From Rotaria sp. Silwood1 (taxonomy: Eukaryota; Rotifera; Eurotatoria; Philodinida; Philodinidae): a stretch of DNA of 64,000 nt. Of this stretch, positions 46,329-59,349 are shown one piece after another. A program made the position numbers and the translations under genes. The notes beneath the pieces are model-generated. The model made no database searches and had not been told where the DNA came from. It worked only from the letters and a program-made list of their open reading frames with translations. The stretch spans positions 3,477,867 to 3,541,866 of the forward strand of contig CAJNOP010000002.1 in the NCBI GenBank assembly GCA_905250075.1, written 5' to 3'. Position 1 is the stretch's first letter; each line of letters starts with the position of its first letter.

Positions 46329-49088
46329 ATGGCTGATCTCGATCAACTTATTTTAAAACTCTTTGATATTGAAGCATTCAAATTTGGTGCATTTAAACTT
46401 AAAAGTGGTCTTCAATCACCCATCTATATTGATTTACGTGTAATCATCAGCTATCCCGATGTTCTTGTAATCAATCATTATTTATTTATTCTTCTAATAT
46501 TTTCTTCAAATTATTTGTATTTTTTTTCATAGCGATCAGTAGCTGTTCATATGAATGGAATACTTCAAAATTCAAATGTTAGGGTTAATGAAATTTGTGG
46601 TGTTCCATATACAGCTCTACCAATTGCTTCAGTAAGTAGAAAATTTCTTTGTATTTTACCTAAAAAAAAAACAATCAACGGTATTCTGTTTTTTTTTGCT
46701 ATATAACAGATTATCTGTGCTGATTATAATAGACCAATGTTAATTCGAAGAAGAGAAGCAAAAGATTATGGAACAAAAAAAATAATTGAAGGAAAATTTC
46801 ATTCGAATGATCGATGTATTATTATTGAAGATATCGTTACTACTGGATCAAGTGTTATTGAAACAGCAGATGTAAATATATTAGAAAAAAAAAAAATTTT
46901 TTTTCAAATCGTTATAATATTTGTCATAATAGGATCTTCGTACGGAAGGATTACAAGTAACTGATGCTATTGTATTTGTTGATCGAGAACAAAATGGTGA
47001 AAAAAATTTACAAGAAAAAAATATTCGATTACATCGGTATATGTTTACATGTTATATGATTCACGTAATGGATAAAGTTTTTCTTTTTGCTTTTTAGAGT
47101 TTTGAAGATATCAGAAGTTTTAGACTGTCTTGTTCGACATGGAAAAATAACTGAGGAAGTTTCGAAAGATGTTCGAGAATTTATACATGGAAATCAAACG
47201 CAATTACCAACGTTAAAGATTGAAATTGAAGACAAAAATATTACTATGCCAATCCGTCAACGATTTCAAACAATTATGAAAGAAAAAAAAAGTAATCTTT
47301 GTTTATCAGCAGATTTAACAAGTCTTGATGGAATTATTGAAGTAAGTTTATTTAATAAAAAGAAATTGTTTTTAATTTAATTTTTTGATTTCCAGTTATC
47401 AAAACAAATTGGATCAAAGATTTGTATGTTAAAAATTCATTGTGATATTTTAACAGACTTTTCTATGGATAAAATTCAACAATTAAAAGATATTTCAAGA
47501 GAATTAAATTTTCTTTTACTTGAAGATCGGTAATAACTTGCGTATACAATAAATGTCTTTGCACAAAATATCTGTTCAATTAAATCCTTTTGCATACTTT
47601 CGAAGTAATTAGGGTTATGACCGTTACATTGGATGTTTTTCTTTAGCACAATACTTATAAAAAAAATCGAACAAAAGAATTTCGACCATAGACAACTTTT
47701 AAATAATTCCTCTAAGTTTCTTCTGATCTCAATAGATTGAATTAAAAGCCTTTCTGAACTTTTAAGTATAAGAAAGAACTTTTTCACATCATAATTCTAA
47801 CTTGTGAAGTTGAATTAGATTCTGGTAGTTTCCAATTTTGCAACCCTGACGTGAGTGTGAATGATATAAGTACCCACACACATCCTACAAAACAATAAGA
47901 TAGTAAATTTTGTGGTCATGCTGTTGTGAAAATACATTGTCAAATGCAAATGCTCTTGTCTATTATGATAAATATCACTTATTCTATACATTTTCTTTCA
48001 CCTCTTTTTTTTATATATTTCGTCAAATGTTATTTTTATTATCATGAGTATATTTTCTCAATTATGCGAAACCGTACTGATATGATCAATAACTTATGTT
48101 AACTCAAGGCTTTCTTCTATAAAAATGTCGGTAGCTATACAGTCAAGTCTAATGGACAGGTTTTTCATTAATTTACAGATAAACTTTCATAGTGAATAAT
48201 ATTTTTGACTTTTTATTGTTGTAGAGAACTTTACAATAAGCTAGAAGTTATAAGAATTGAAGGATTACTTGTAAAATTTTTCAAGTTCAACAGATATTGA
48301 TCATCTATAGTAAAACGTAAAAGGATAAATAAATCCGACATTTTGTGAAAAATAAACAGAAATTGAATAGACATGTTTGTTGCAAAAGATTTTCTTTTTT
48401 TGTACGGTGATGAAAATAAATTTTGATTTAATTCATTATTATATAGGAAATTTGCTGATATTGGTAATACTGTAGCAATACAATATACTAAAGGTGTTTT
48501 TCGTATTGTTGAATGGGCAGATCTTGTTACTGTTCATGTTTTACCAGGTGAAGGTATTATACAAGCATTAGAACAAGTAAGTTTTACATATGAGAATTTA
48601 GATAAATGAATTAATATGAAATATGTTTTTAAAAATTAGGCAGCAAAAACAGTGAATGAACCACGTGGATGTTTATTAATAGCACAAATGTCATCGAAAG
48701 GAGCTTTGACGAATAATGAAGACTATGTTAAAGGTGTAGTAACATGTGCTGAGAAATATTCTGATTTTGTTATTGGATTTATTTCACAATCACGTCTTAC
48801 AACTAATGATAAATATCTTCATTGTACTCCAGGTAAATTATTTTCATATGATTAAAGAATGAAAAAGAAAAGTCTTCTAAATGATATATGAAATTAGGTG
48901 TTCATCTGAATAATACTGGTGATCAACTTGGTCAACAATATGTAACACCACGTCAAGCTATTGATGGACGTGGTGCTGATATACTTATTGTTGGTCGTGC
49001 TATACTTGATTCAATTAATCGTGTTAAAACTGCTGAAGAATATCAACAAGAAGGTTATCGAGTATATGAAGAATTACATAAAATCTAG
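46329..49088 (+). CDS. UMPS: Uridine 5'-monophosphate synthase (OPRT-OMP decarboxylase fusion)
   Basis: The start [20 protein letters not shown] aligns with animal UMPS N-termini, so I chose 46329 rather than the upstream 46149. TAG is at 49086. The N-terminal orotate phosphoribosyltransferase has [40 protein letters not shown] and the PRPP loop [12 protein letters not shown]. The C-terminal OMP decarboxylase has [37 protein letters not shown] with the catalytic Lys/Asp set, [22 protein letters not shown] and DILIVGRAI. The enzyme makes UMP from orotate in two steps in the cytosol. Length is about 480 residues, as in human. Introns are small except one of about 0.92 kb (47531-48447) before KFADIGNT. 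Confidence 0.97.
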
Positions 49089-49366
49089 GAAATCTTTTTT
49101 TTTGATTTTATCTATTGCTTTAATTCTAACGTAAATAAAATATGATAGAAAAAAGATATTCTCTCATGTTGATTATATGTCATATTCATTTTCGAGGTTA
49201 TGCATATATTTAAATATTTTCTTTTTTTTTGCAATTCAATGAGTTTTTTTTTGTTCTTATGTAAAGAGAAAAAACTTAAGGTATGATCTACACTTTACTT
49301 AATCTTTGCTTATTTAAAATATCGTTCATCATTTACTATGTATTGTTCATATACAAATCATAAGCA
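49089..49366. other. Short intergenic between UMPS and the GIN-type gene
   Basis: 278 bp. AATAAA at about 49134 is a candidate UMPS poly(A) signal. A T-rich tract ending TGTAAAG at about 49267 is a possible acceptor for the next gene. There is no other feature. Confidence 0.4.
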
Positions 49367-50200
49367 ATGATCTTCTATTGTTTTAATCTTATTGTCGTAT
49401 TTTATATAACCAATGGACAACAAAGAAATTATAATTTTTTTATGCCAGATTTACCTTCTCTATATTCATCATTATCATCATCATCATCATCAAATTCAAT
49501 TATTCGTAAAACTCATTCATTTACAACTCGTACATTTACAAAAATAAATTTATTAGGTGGTCCATTCAATGTTAAACTTTATTGTAATACAAATGTAAAC
49601 AATAATTATACATCAGTTGATGTTGAAACTGAACAATCAATACATAAATTAATATCAATTGATATTGAACAAAATGATACACTTACAATACGTATGATCG
49701 AAAATTTCAATATACCTAATAAAACAAATATAACATTATTTATTATATATCAACAATTAAATGAACTTCAAATCGATGGTATAATTAATATTCAATGTGT
49801 AAATCAAATACAAACAAATATATTTCGTTTACAGAGTCGTGGTAGTGGTTCAATAAAATTAAAATTAAATGTAAATAAACTTGATGCTTATTTACATTCA
49901 ATTGGTTATGTTAAATTATGTGGAGAAGTTAATGATGAAGCTATATTAAAATCTTTAGGAGTTGGTGATGTAGAATGTCGAAATTTGTTAACAAAAAAGA
50001 TTTATGTTATATCAAGTGGAATTGGAAATATGTATATAACAGCTATTGATGAAATAAATATAACATTAAGTGGAATAGGCACTGTTTATTATTCAGGTCC
50101 ATTAAAAGAGAATATTAATACAGGTTTAGGAAGTATTTCAGAAATACCAAATATATTATCTTCAAATAATCAACAATTAATCAATAAGGATTTAGATTAG
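49367..50200 (+). CDS. Intronless secreted GIN/DUF2807-like beta-repeat protein
   Basis: A single uninterrupted frame of 277 codons in a window where nearly every other gene is split. It starts with a signal peptide (MIFYCFNLIVVFYITNGQ), then a Ser-rich stretch and several N-glycosylation sequons. The core is a series of short beta-helix-like repeats: LNELQIDGIINIQ, LQSRGSGSIKLKL, KLDAYLHSIGYVKLCG, ILKSLGVGDVECRNL, YVISSGIGNMYITA and ITLSGIGTVYYSG. Turns of the form S/GxGxxxxxG are the pattern of the GIN domain (DUF2807, putative autotransporter adhesin head), which is common in bacteria. No membrane anchor follows, so it is likely exported. Horizontal acquisition from bacteria is a reasonable hypothesis, but related animal genes may exist. 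AATAAA at about 50260 suits a eukaryotic 3' end. Confidence 0.75.
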   Translation: MIFYCFNLIVVFYITNGQQRNYNFFMPDLPSLYSSLSSSSSSNSIIRKTHSFTTRTFTKINLLGGPFNVKLYCNTNVNNNYTSVDVETEQSIHKLISIDIEQNDTLTIRMIENFNIPNKTNITLFIIYQQLNELQIDGIINIQCVNQIQTNIFRLQSRGSGSIKLKLNVNKLDAYLHSIGYVKLCGEVNDEAILKSLGVGDVECRNLLTKKIYVISSGIGNMYITAIDEINITLSGIGTVYYSGPLKENINTGLGSISEIPNILSSNNQQLINKDLD

Positions 50201-50970
50201 GAATAGTTTTTTCTTTTTTCTTTTTGTCATTATTATTTATTTCTATTCAAGCAGTTTGAATAAAAAACGTAATTCTTTCGCCTTTTGTTTTGTACTCTTA
50301 TCAATTGACCTATTCATATTTGTAAAAATCATTTTTTTTTTGCTTGCAAGCTGTTTCTATATTTATTTGTATGGGGGGGATGTGTTACTTGCGTCGACAT
50401 ATAGATATCTCTGACTACATGTAAGAAAATGATCTAGCTCGTCAAAAAAAAAAGAAAAAGAAAAAAAGAAGAAGAATCGAATCCATTGCGACGGAAAATG
50501 TCGCGCAAACGCACACAATGCAACCAACATCTGGCTATGTTCTTGAGACGACGGCGCTGATAGATGCGATCATAATGACGAGTGAGAAAAAGAAGAGAGA
50601 GAACAAGAATAAGAAGAAAGAGAGAAGAAACTCCGGACTCTCTTCTTTGCCGTTGCCATCCCACTGGGGCCAGGGATCGTATATTTGTTCTTCTCTTGCA
50701 CACACATAAACACACAGAAACGACTCAACTATGTTACTGAGAATGCCGCCGGCAAATGCGCATTCTAACTTATATTTGTCTCTTCATTCATCTCAAATGG
50801 CAATATATGATGATGATAATAATCACTATCATCATGATAATGTCATTTTCCTTATATGACGAATGATTGTTTTCAAAACAGATACATTTCATTATCAAAC
50901 TATTCGAAAGTAAAAACAAAATACAAACGAAATCGATACAGACATCATTAGATTAAAAAAAGACATTCAT
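50201..50970. other. Intergenic, includes a relatively GC-rich stretch
   Basis: 50470-50760 is less AT-rich than its neighbours, with purine-rich and CG-containing runs. It may be promoter or 5' UTR of the following gene. Frames there on both strands lack any domain and mirror each other. Confidence 0.35.
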
Positions 50971-51433
50971 ATGTATCGAACACATTCATCCATACCTTAT
51001 GACATATTGCATGGCATTGATTTTTCTGCTAATGTATCATCAATATTTGCTTATCTAAGTTATTTTCCACCGCCGCCTCCTGTTATACCATCTCCACCAC
51101 CTCAACGTTCTTGGACATGTTCTGCCCGTTCTTTATCATCATCATCATGTTTAGTAGCTGATGATCTTAATCCTCCAAGTCTACGAACATATATTCCATT
51201 GATTAATAATAATCAATCATTCTTATCCAAAAATACATCTCATGTTTATAAAAATGTAGATCAAAATTTTAAATCTTCATCTATCTTAGATTTTTTTCAA
51301 AATCAATTACCATTCATTATTTTATTAATTATTTTCTTAAGTATATTTATTTTTGTTATCATATTATTATTAGTATTTCTTTGTATGCAGCGCAAACGAC
51401 AAAGACAATTAACATCAAGTAGCCATATTGGTA

Positions 51434-51475
<42 letters not shown>

Positions 51476-51663
51476 TTTATCATCGTTTAATACCTTATCG
51501 TAAAAAATATCCAAAACCAACAACAACAACATCAAATACGAATGATGAAAATAATTTATTAAATTTAACAAATCATGAACCACCTGCCGTTGAAGTTATA
51601 TTTGTACCGAAAACAAGTGGAACACAAATAAATGATAATGAAGAACAAGAAGAAACTGTTTAA
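50971..51663 (+). CDS. Unknown single-pass membrane protein
   Basis: Intronless frame of 230 codons, ATG at 50971, TAA at 51661. The N-terminal part has a proline run (FPPPPPVIPSPPPQ), two cysteines and Ser-rich sequence. There is no clear signal peptide. One strong membrane segment of about 28 residues (LPFIILLIIFLSIFIFVIIL...) is followed by a basic stop-transfer stretch (MQRKRQRQL), an Asn homopolymer encoded by AAT repeats (51436-51474), and a tail ending NDNEEQEETV. The topology suggests an extracellular N-terminus and cytoplasmic C-terminus. The terminal ETV resembles a class III PDZ ligand. I recognise no family; it is either lineage-specific or too divergent to name. Confidence 0.6.
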
Positions 51664-51828
51664 TATTTTTTTTTCTTCGTTTTTTTTTTTTCTGTAAATG
51701 TTCATTTCTTTTCTTTTTACTCAGGAAAGAAAAAATACAAATAAGTATTAGACAAAATTTTGTTGTCTTTGTTAAGCATAGATAAATTTAAAAAAGAAAA
51801 AAAAAAAAAAGAAAAGAACATTCAATAA

Positions 51829-54800
51829 TCATTTTTGAATACAAATCATAAGAACAGTTGTTGAATCACAATCATAAGATTTTAATGTTCGTTTATCATC
51901 AAGTTGATCAAAAAAGCTACCAGTTTTTGTTAATGTTATGTGATTTGGATCAATATTTTCTTGTTTACCAAATATTTGTTTTAATTCATATATTGTTTTA
52001 TCTAATGATATTCGACATTTATATTCTTGATTAAGAAATGTTCGTAATGTTATATAGGTTTGTCTTTTAAATAAAAAGTAAGTGTTGATCATAAATATTG
52101 TTTTGTTTTTTTGAATAGAAATACTTACTCAGATGGAATATATAATTTAGTTTGTTGATTAGATTTAGCATCATTTGTATTGGTGATATTTAATTGAATA
52201 TTATTACACATTTTATTAATTTGATCAAGTCGATCTTGATCATATTGTAAAGATATTTCAATGGACTGAAATTAAAAAATAGATATGAAAATGTTTTATA
52301 GATATTTAATAATGAGTATAGCAAAAATTCTTCCATTAATTTTGTTTCTTTTTTTTTTTATACATTATTGTAATGGAATATTGTAAAGGCTTGATTTCTT
52401 TTTTTTAGAAAGAGCAAAACATTTTGATGCATAAATGTATCAAAAGAATTTAATTGACGATATTTTTCTAAAGGTTAAAAACATGTTAAAACAAAACATA
52501 TCATGAAGCTCTTCCATAATTTCTTGTATATAGATAGATTTGTTTGACAATTCTCATTATCGACTTTTGATATTTTCCAGCAGCATCGATATATAATTAT
52601 GCATGACAACAACGGCTTTCGTGTAATAGTAAAATGATTGATCTAATGTATAGTATGGTTCATTTACTTTTACTAATTTTCTTTAGTTACTTTATCGAAC
52701 TGTATAATTTTAGTTTCATTCATTTCGCATTTTGATCAAAATTTTTTATAAAGAATATATTGAATTGAAAACGTTTTGAATTTAAAAAGAAAAAATTGAT
52801 TTTAGTATTCAAATTTTAGGTAATTTTATAATAATGAAATAAATCAGACTTGTCATGCTATCTGCATAAAACAAAATTTACCTATAAGATCTTAACTAAA
52901 TCAATAGATAAATTAACACTCTATCTTAATCATATAAGAAAAAAAGAGACAGAACAAACAGATAGTTTAATAAAATGTTCAATTTAGACTTTATCACATA
53001 AAAATAAAGTTTTGTCTGAATATCATTTAGCAGAGGGATTCAATAAGCTTCATTTTTCATATGCAATATTAATCTTCTAACAATTAATTTAGCTTTGTGA
53101 TTTTTAGCAACAAAAAAAAATGAAGTCTTTACGATATTTCATTGCAAGATTATGTCATAAACAAAATAAATGCAAAACTTTTGTCTTATTGGTTAATTTT
53201 GTTTTTCTAATTTTATTATATACATTTAAATATTTTTGATGTGCGGCAAGTTTATCAGCTAGACGCGATTGAATATCAGATACTTTTGTTAATAAATTGA
53301 TTAATTCCGGTTCATTTTTACTAAAAAAAAAAATATTTTTTTTTTTGAGTAAATGAAAATTATTCTTTTCAAAAGAAAAAGATAATTAACCTTTCGAGAT
53401 GATAATTTTTTCCAATTAATTCAAGTTTAGGTTGTTCAAGAGGTTGAAGATCAGTTTCAACTTGTCTAAAACAAATAAATATAAACAATTATATTAACAG
53501 TCAACTTTGAAATATGCTCGTTTACGGAGAAAGTAAAAAACTTTAGTTTGTCCTTCAATAGCGAGAACAAATAATTTTGATATGTTGAGTATATAAAATA
53601 TTTACTCAGTATTTCAACAATGTAAATCAAAAAATCACTTCGTATTTACTTAAATAAATTAACGTGACAAATATTATTCAAAACTAACATTGATCCTTAT
53701 TTTTAATCATTCAGTGTGGTTATAAATATTAGTTAAAACTAGCAATTCCAATGTCGAAAAAATCTTGTTGAGTGCTTTTATTTGTAATATTAAATTTGAA
53801 TCAAATAGAATAGTATAGAAGTTCAATATTCGTTTATAACAACGAATTTTGACACACGATAGAAGAAATATCATCAATAAGCTATCATAAATATTTTTTT
53901 CAAAGATGAATGTTTACCCTGAAAAATCTTACTGCCTCAAAATATAACTGATGGAGCTCATCGGACTGTTCCTAGACCGCATCTATGATTAATAGTTTAT
54001 AAAAATCTATTTTCAAGAGTATATAACATGTTCAACTACATGGATTAAAAGCCATATTCCTGCATAGACGTTTTAGTGTTTTCTTCATCCTATCTATTTG
54101 ACATCAACATGTACGGCACGACTTAATAGCAGAACCCTAGATGCTGCTAGTTAAAGATGACTATTATAAGGTTTTGAGTACACATTAGAGCTAAACTAGG
54201 TCTGGCCTATGTCTACATGAATTTGATATTAATATACTATTCCATCTATACAATAGACTTCAATAACAAATATACCATTGAATTGAAATTTTTCTTTAAA
54301 AATTGACATATATCCCGCAGTACAGTCAAAAAATCTCAATAATATTTATAAACGGCTTTATATTGAATACTTATAGTAACGGATGATCAACAAATAGTTT
54401 GACAAAACGTTCATACACTTTTCAGTCTCTTAAAGAAACCTAAGACAGTTTGAAAAACATTGGTAGATAATCAGAATTTTGTGTTCTCTTCGAATATGGC
54501 TTCAACATTTTTGTACGAATTCTGATTTAAGAATTATGAATCGGCCTTTTAGAGGCCCATAAATTAAGTTTGAACGAATTTCAGTACGTCAAAATTTATC
54601 CTACGAAGAAGCGAAAATTATTCGAAATATAACGAATGAAAGAGCAAACATTTATCTATAAAATAATATATTAATAAGTAACTTATTATAAGCTAATTGT
54701 CAATAATGAGTATTTTGGTAAGAGACATCATATCAACTTAGGCAATCTTCTCCGTCCAAACTTAATTTGTGCTCGCCTCTAACAGATTGGCTTCTGATAT

Positions 54801-55827
54801 CTTAGACCAGAATTTTCACAAAAAATTTAAAATCATATTCAGAAGAATACAAAAATCTGTTTCTCATCAAATTTTTTCAAATTTTTGCCGGCTTCTTTAA
54901 GCAGATGAAAAATAAATGAACATTTTGTCAAAATACTTATCAATTATTCATGATTAGAATTTTACTTTTTGTATTGATTAGATGTACGAATTAGTTTCGT
55001 TCATCGTTGCCTCTACATATGATAGAAACTATGCATAACGAACTGACCTTTGCTCTATTTTGAAAATTCTTTTTTTTTTTGAAATCTTACGTTAATAAAT
55101 TTTGTTCATGCGCATCAAGTTGTTTCAAAATGTCCATTTGTTTCATTAAAAGAATGGAATCATGTTGTTGTCTAATACTTTGAAATTGACTACATATTTC
55201 ATTTCTTATATTTTTAAAAGCATCATGAATTGACACTAAGAAAAAAACAACATTGTGTCAGAGATTTTAAAAAGGAAATTTGTTTTGGAAAACCTTTTAA
55301 ATCATTTTGACTTGTATTTTGTAATTCATCAAGTTTTGTTTTTGTTGATTGTCTAATCTCATTAATATGTTTTTCATTACAATCAGTGCATTTTGTACAA
55401 TTACAATGTTCACATATAGTTAATTTTTCTACTTTCTGACAACATGGACATTTTGCTTTTACAGGTTGAACATCCATTAAACTAATTAATAAAAGATTAC
55501 TTGGTAATTCATCGGGTCCTTGTATTAAATTCATTACTTTTCGACATGTTGGACTAAATTGAAACAAAAAAGAAAATAGTTGATTTTTTTTTTCTAAATA
55601 AAAATGATCAAACCAAGATAACGTTCGATGTTGAATATTGTATGTTCCTAGTAAAGAAAAAAAGAATTTCATAACATGAATAAAATCTACGATTTGTAAT
55701 TACTTTGTAAACATGCTAAACAAAATGTATGTTGACAAGAGAGAACTTTCGGTATTTGAAATCGATCAAGACAGATTGCACATTGTAAAAGATCTTCAAG
55801 ATTTTCAATTTTATAAACGTTTGTCAT
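51829..55827 (-). CDS. RING-finger protein with B-box-like region, coiled coil and C-terminal ubiquitin-like domain
   Basis: ATG at 55827, TGA at 51829-51831, minus strand. Exon 1 encodes an N-terminal C3HC4 RING start ([20 protein letters not shown], then HTFCLACLQ). The RING is completed in the next exons by SPTCRK. A second Cys/His cluster ([22 protein letters not shown]) looks like a B-box-type zinc site. Helical, Gln/Lys-rich coiled-coil exons follow (about 55240-55090, 53465-53395, 53320-53225, 52267-52130). The last exon gives a domain like ubiquitin: [60 protein letters not shown]. It is a probable E3 ubiquitin ligase of TRIM-like (RBCC) layout. The Ubl at the C-terminus is not a combination I know from named TRIM proteins. 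One intron of about 1.6 kb (53468-55090) has no recognised content. Exon borders in the middle are approximate. Confidence 0.75.
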
Positions 55828-56013
55828 TATTTCAAAAAAAAAAAATAAACAATTGATCGTTACGTTTCTATACTCGTCTTTTTTTCTTCTGCCATAGATG
55901 GATGATTCATCGATGAATTTTTATTGGTTAAAACCAAATGAAAAAAACTTTCCACTGTTTATTTATTTATCATTTCAATAATACATTATTTGATAGCTTA
56001 AGACGTATAATAG
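55828..56013. promoter_or_regulatory. 186-bp bidirectional promoter between RING gene and PPP1R8
   Basis: The two start codons face away from each other across only 186 bp, so both promoters and 5' UTRs must share it. Poly(A/T) runs flank a less biased centre. No specific motif is assigned. Confidence 0.55.
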
Positions 56014-59000
56014 ATGACCAGTCAGACTAAAAATACATTTGAAATTCCGAAATGGTTAGTCAATTTTCGCATTCTTTTCTAAGAATAAATTTAAGATTTT
56101 TCTTATTTTTTTTTGTTTTTGTTTCTATATAGGGCTGGAAAACCAGTGGCTGGTCTACATTTAGATGTTGTGAAAGAGGGCAAATTGATACAAGTTTGTT
56201 TAGATTATTCATGTTATTTTGTTGATCATTTTTTCTAATTTTTTTTAGAAATTAATGATCGATGAGAAAAAATGTTATTTTTTTGGACGAAACAAAGAAT
56301 TATGTGATTTTACTAGTAAGTTTATGCTACTTACTTTTCTTTTACTTTAAACACAGTCATTACACTAATTAGTGTCATTCATAGAAACAACATTGCGTTA
56401 AAATAAAGAGTGTGTTTAAAATAAAACAAAAAGTACTCAAATCGTATATGAAAATGAAATTTATTTATTTTTTGATTATTAGTTGATCATGCATCATGTT
56501 CACGTGTTCATGCAGCCCTACTTTGGCATAAAGATCTTAATCGACCATTTTTAATTGACCTTGGTTCAAGTAAAAATACTTGATTTTATTTTTTTATTTT
56601 TTTTTGAAAATTTCTTTATTTTAGCACATGGAACATTTATAGGTCATATTCGACTTGAAAATCATAAACCACAACAAGTACATATTGATAGTGAAATACA
56701 TTTTGGTGAATCAAGTCGTATATATATTATTCGTGAACGTCCACAAGTACATGGAAATAAACTTCATCATATATTTGGTAGTAATGCAAATACAAATAAT
56801 TTAAATAATGATACTAATGGAGATCATAATGATGAAAATAAAGATACTAATAACTCATTTTCCATACCAGAATCTGAAATTGAATTGGATGTAAGAAAAA
56901 AAAATTAACAAAGAGTTAGTTCAATTTGAAAATTTTTATTTTTTTTTTTTAAGAATTTAACTGAATTTAATACAGCACATAATCGACGTATTGCACAAAT
57001 TGTTCAAATAAGTGACTTACCTAATGTACCAACTGTTAAAAGAAAACGAAGAAATGTATCATTTAATGAAGAAGATGATGTGATTAATCCAGGTAAATTT
57101 ATTTGAAAAGAGAAAAAAAAAATCAAATGATTTCCCAATTCCCAGAATAGAAGGCTATAGGTTTTCAGAAATCCAGCAGATTTTACTACATAAATATCTG
57201 AATTTTCAGCCCTTACAAGGGAACATTCCCAAGCTGCCCAATTGCCTCTCGATTGATAATTGTGCCCTTCAATCGGTCATGATGTGTAGTAAACAAAAGA
57301 ACAAAAGTTCTGTTTTGATTGCGTTGTCCGGTCTGCACTTGTCGAGTTTTAACGATTTTATTCAAGTTTTGTCGTGTGAAAAGAGAATCACTGAGAACTT
57401 GAATGACTGAAATTCGAGTTGAAATAATGTCCATAGATATATTTTATGGTCATTAGAAACACTTTAAAGATTAAGTCAGTACGAATGTATCCTTGATAAG
57501 ATATTGTACATTAAAAAAGAACACTTTTTTTGAATTATGTTTCAAAAGGAAGATGTTTCTATGGATAAAACTTCAGATCGAAATTCAATCATCTAGTTTC
57601 TTGGCGATTCTCTATTTATATCGCGCAAAAACTGAGTAAAATGTCTATAAGCCGACAAGTGTACACTGAAGATCAAAAAACAGCTAGAATTTTTTTTTCT
57701 ATTCATTTATGACCGGTTGAATAAGCATTACTCTGGTTTATTTCATTGTTTTTGATATATTTAGAGGATGTCGATCCAAATGTTGGCCGATTTCGGAATC
57801 TTGTTCAAACCACAGTTATTGTACCAAAGGTAAGTGATCATTAAACTCGAAATTCAATCAAATCGTAGTTAAAAATTTTTCATGATCATGATCAAATCTA
57901 TAACTAGCTCCATAGATTAGATTTTAGTTTTTAAATATTCATTAATGAATTTGAATAGAAGAAAAAAAAGATTATTCTTTTAAACTCTTGATTGAACAAT
58001 ATCTAATATTGTATGTTATAATTTATTTCTTAGAAACGAAAACTTGAACAACCAGGTATTAGCCATCTTGGCCTTGATACAGCTCAAAAACATGGACAAG
58101 CATTCCATTATTCCCAACTTTATGATGCAAATCATCCAATACATGCTACAACATCAATGGAACCGTCTAATTCATTACAAGCTCAACATTTAAGTGTAGC
58201 GGCAAAACTTGGTAAACTTATATATGATTCTTATTATTTTTAGTAAAACACAGGCAGTGGACAGAGTTTATTTTCTATCAAAAACGTATTTTTTTCATAG
58301 AAATAATAATTTTCAATGTAAAATAAATGGTGGGATCTTTATTTTCAACTTTTACTGAAAAAATCTTTATTTTAAAAACAAACAAGTGTCAAACCATTCG
58401 ATGCCGTTTTTCGTGCTGATTCTGAATATATTTTCATTATTCTCTTAAAGAACTTCTGAGACAAAAGAACACGAGAAATTTTTAAAAATCAAGTTTTTGT
58501 TTTTTTCGAAAACTTGTATCTCAGCTTATCAGTATTTATGCTAACTAAATATACATGTCAGGCAAAGAAGAACATTCTCTGAAAGTTAAATCGATTAATT
58601 TATCCAAAATAAATTTTTTCATATAGAAAGATGAAGCATGGTCTCTAAGATGATAGAAACTTAACCATTTTTTGCGTTTAAGGTTTTCTCAAACTCTTAA
58701 AGAGTTAGAATATATTTTTTATATAAAGCCAGTTATTGACTAAAGGATATTGGATATTATTCAAATTTCAAAAAAATATATCACTCATTTCTACATCAAA
58801 TGTCCACGTTGTCATCCACTATGACACAATTTAAAGTAAGTGCTAAAGTATGTAAAATATAAACTTGCATTCTACATAGACCATGATCGACATTACCATG
58901 GAGATGTCACAAATTGTGACAGACAAGTTAGAAACAGCTTATTACAAACACAGTTACAGGCGTTATTGATATATAGTCTTATGAATAACGTCTCATTATA

Positions 59001-59349
59001 ATACATCACCTACTTTTCTATTGGATTTCTAAAGAAGGGTTTTTCAAAATAAATAGAATAAAAAAATTTCTCTATGATTAGCAACAACAACTACATTGTA
59101 TTTCACATTTATTGGTTTTTAAATGTTATTTTTTTTCTAGGAATATCAATGCCGAATCTAGCACCTGACTTACGTGATTATGATGTATCTGAACCAGCAT
59201 CAACAATACTTCCAAAGATTACACCTAATTCATTACAAGCATCAATGACAGAAGCAAATAATGAAAGCATGGAACCAAAGAAAAAGAAATATGCTAAAGA
59301 AGCTTGGCCAGGGAAACGACCATCGGGTTCAATGTTACTTGTTAAATAA
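56014..59349 (+). CDS. PPP1R8: NIPP1, nuclear inhibitor of protein phosphatase 1
   Basis: ATG at 56014 gives MTSQTKNTFEIPKWAGKP, matching the NIPP1 start; TAA is at 59347. The forkhead-associated (FHA) domain covers about residues 25-130: LDVVKEG, CYFFGRNKELCDFTVDH, SCSRVHAALLWH, IDLGSTHGTFIGHIRL. Then come ELDNLTEFNTAHNRRI, the PP1-docking RVxF-type motif (KRRNVSFNEEDD), NPEDVDPNVGRFRN and basic patches, and a conserved C-terminus EPKKKKYAKEAWPGKRPSGS. NIPP1 is a nuclear scaffold that recruits and restrains PP1 and binds spliceosome and Polycomb proteins through FHA. Large introns lie at about 57093-57764 and 58212-59140; the second carries a dispersed repeat. It is the first gene of a tight three-gene tandem array. 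Confidence 0.96.
58980..59107 (+). repeat. Dispersed repeat, partner of 24474-24612
   Basis: Same ordered blocks as in the ELAV-like intron: AATAACGTCTC, GAATAAAA, AATTTCTCTATGATTAGCAA, ACATTGT. In both genes the repeat ends shortly upstream of an exon (about 33 bp here, about 110 bp there). Confidence 0.6.

Noticed and set aside
50434..50715. Antisense frame of 93 codons before the membrane protein gene
   Set aside because: It mirrors a purine-rich tract and lacks any domain or splice context.
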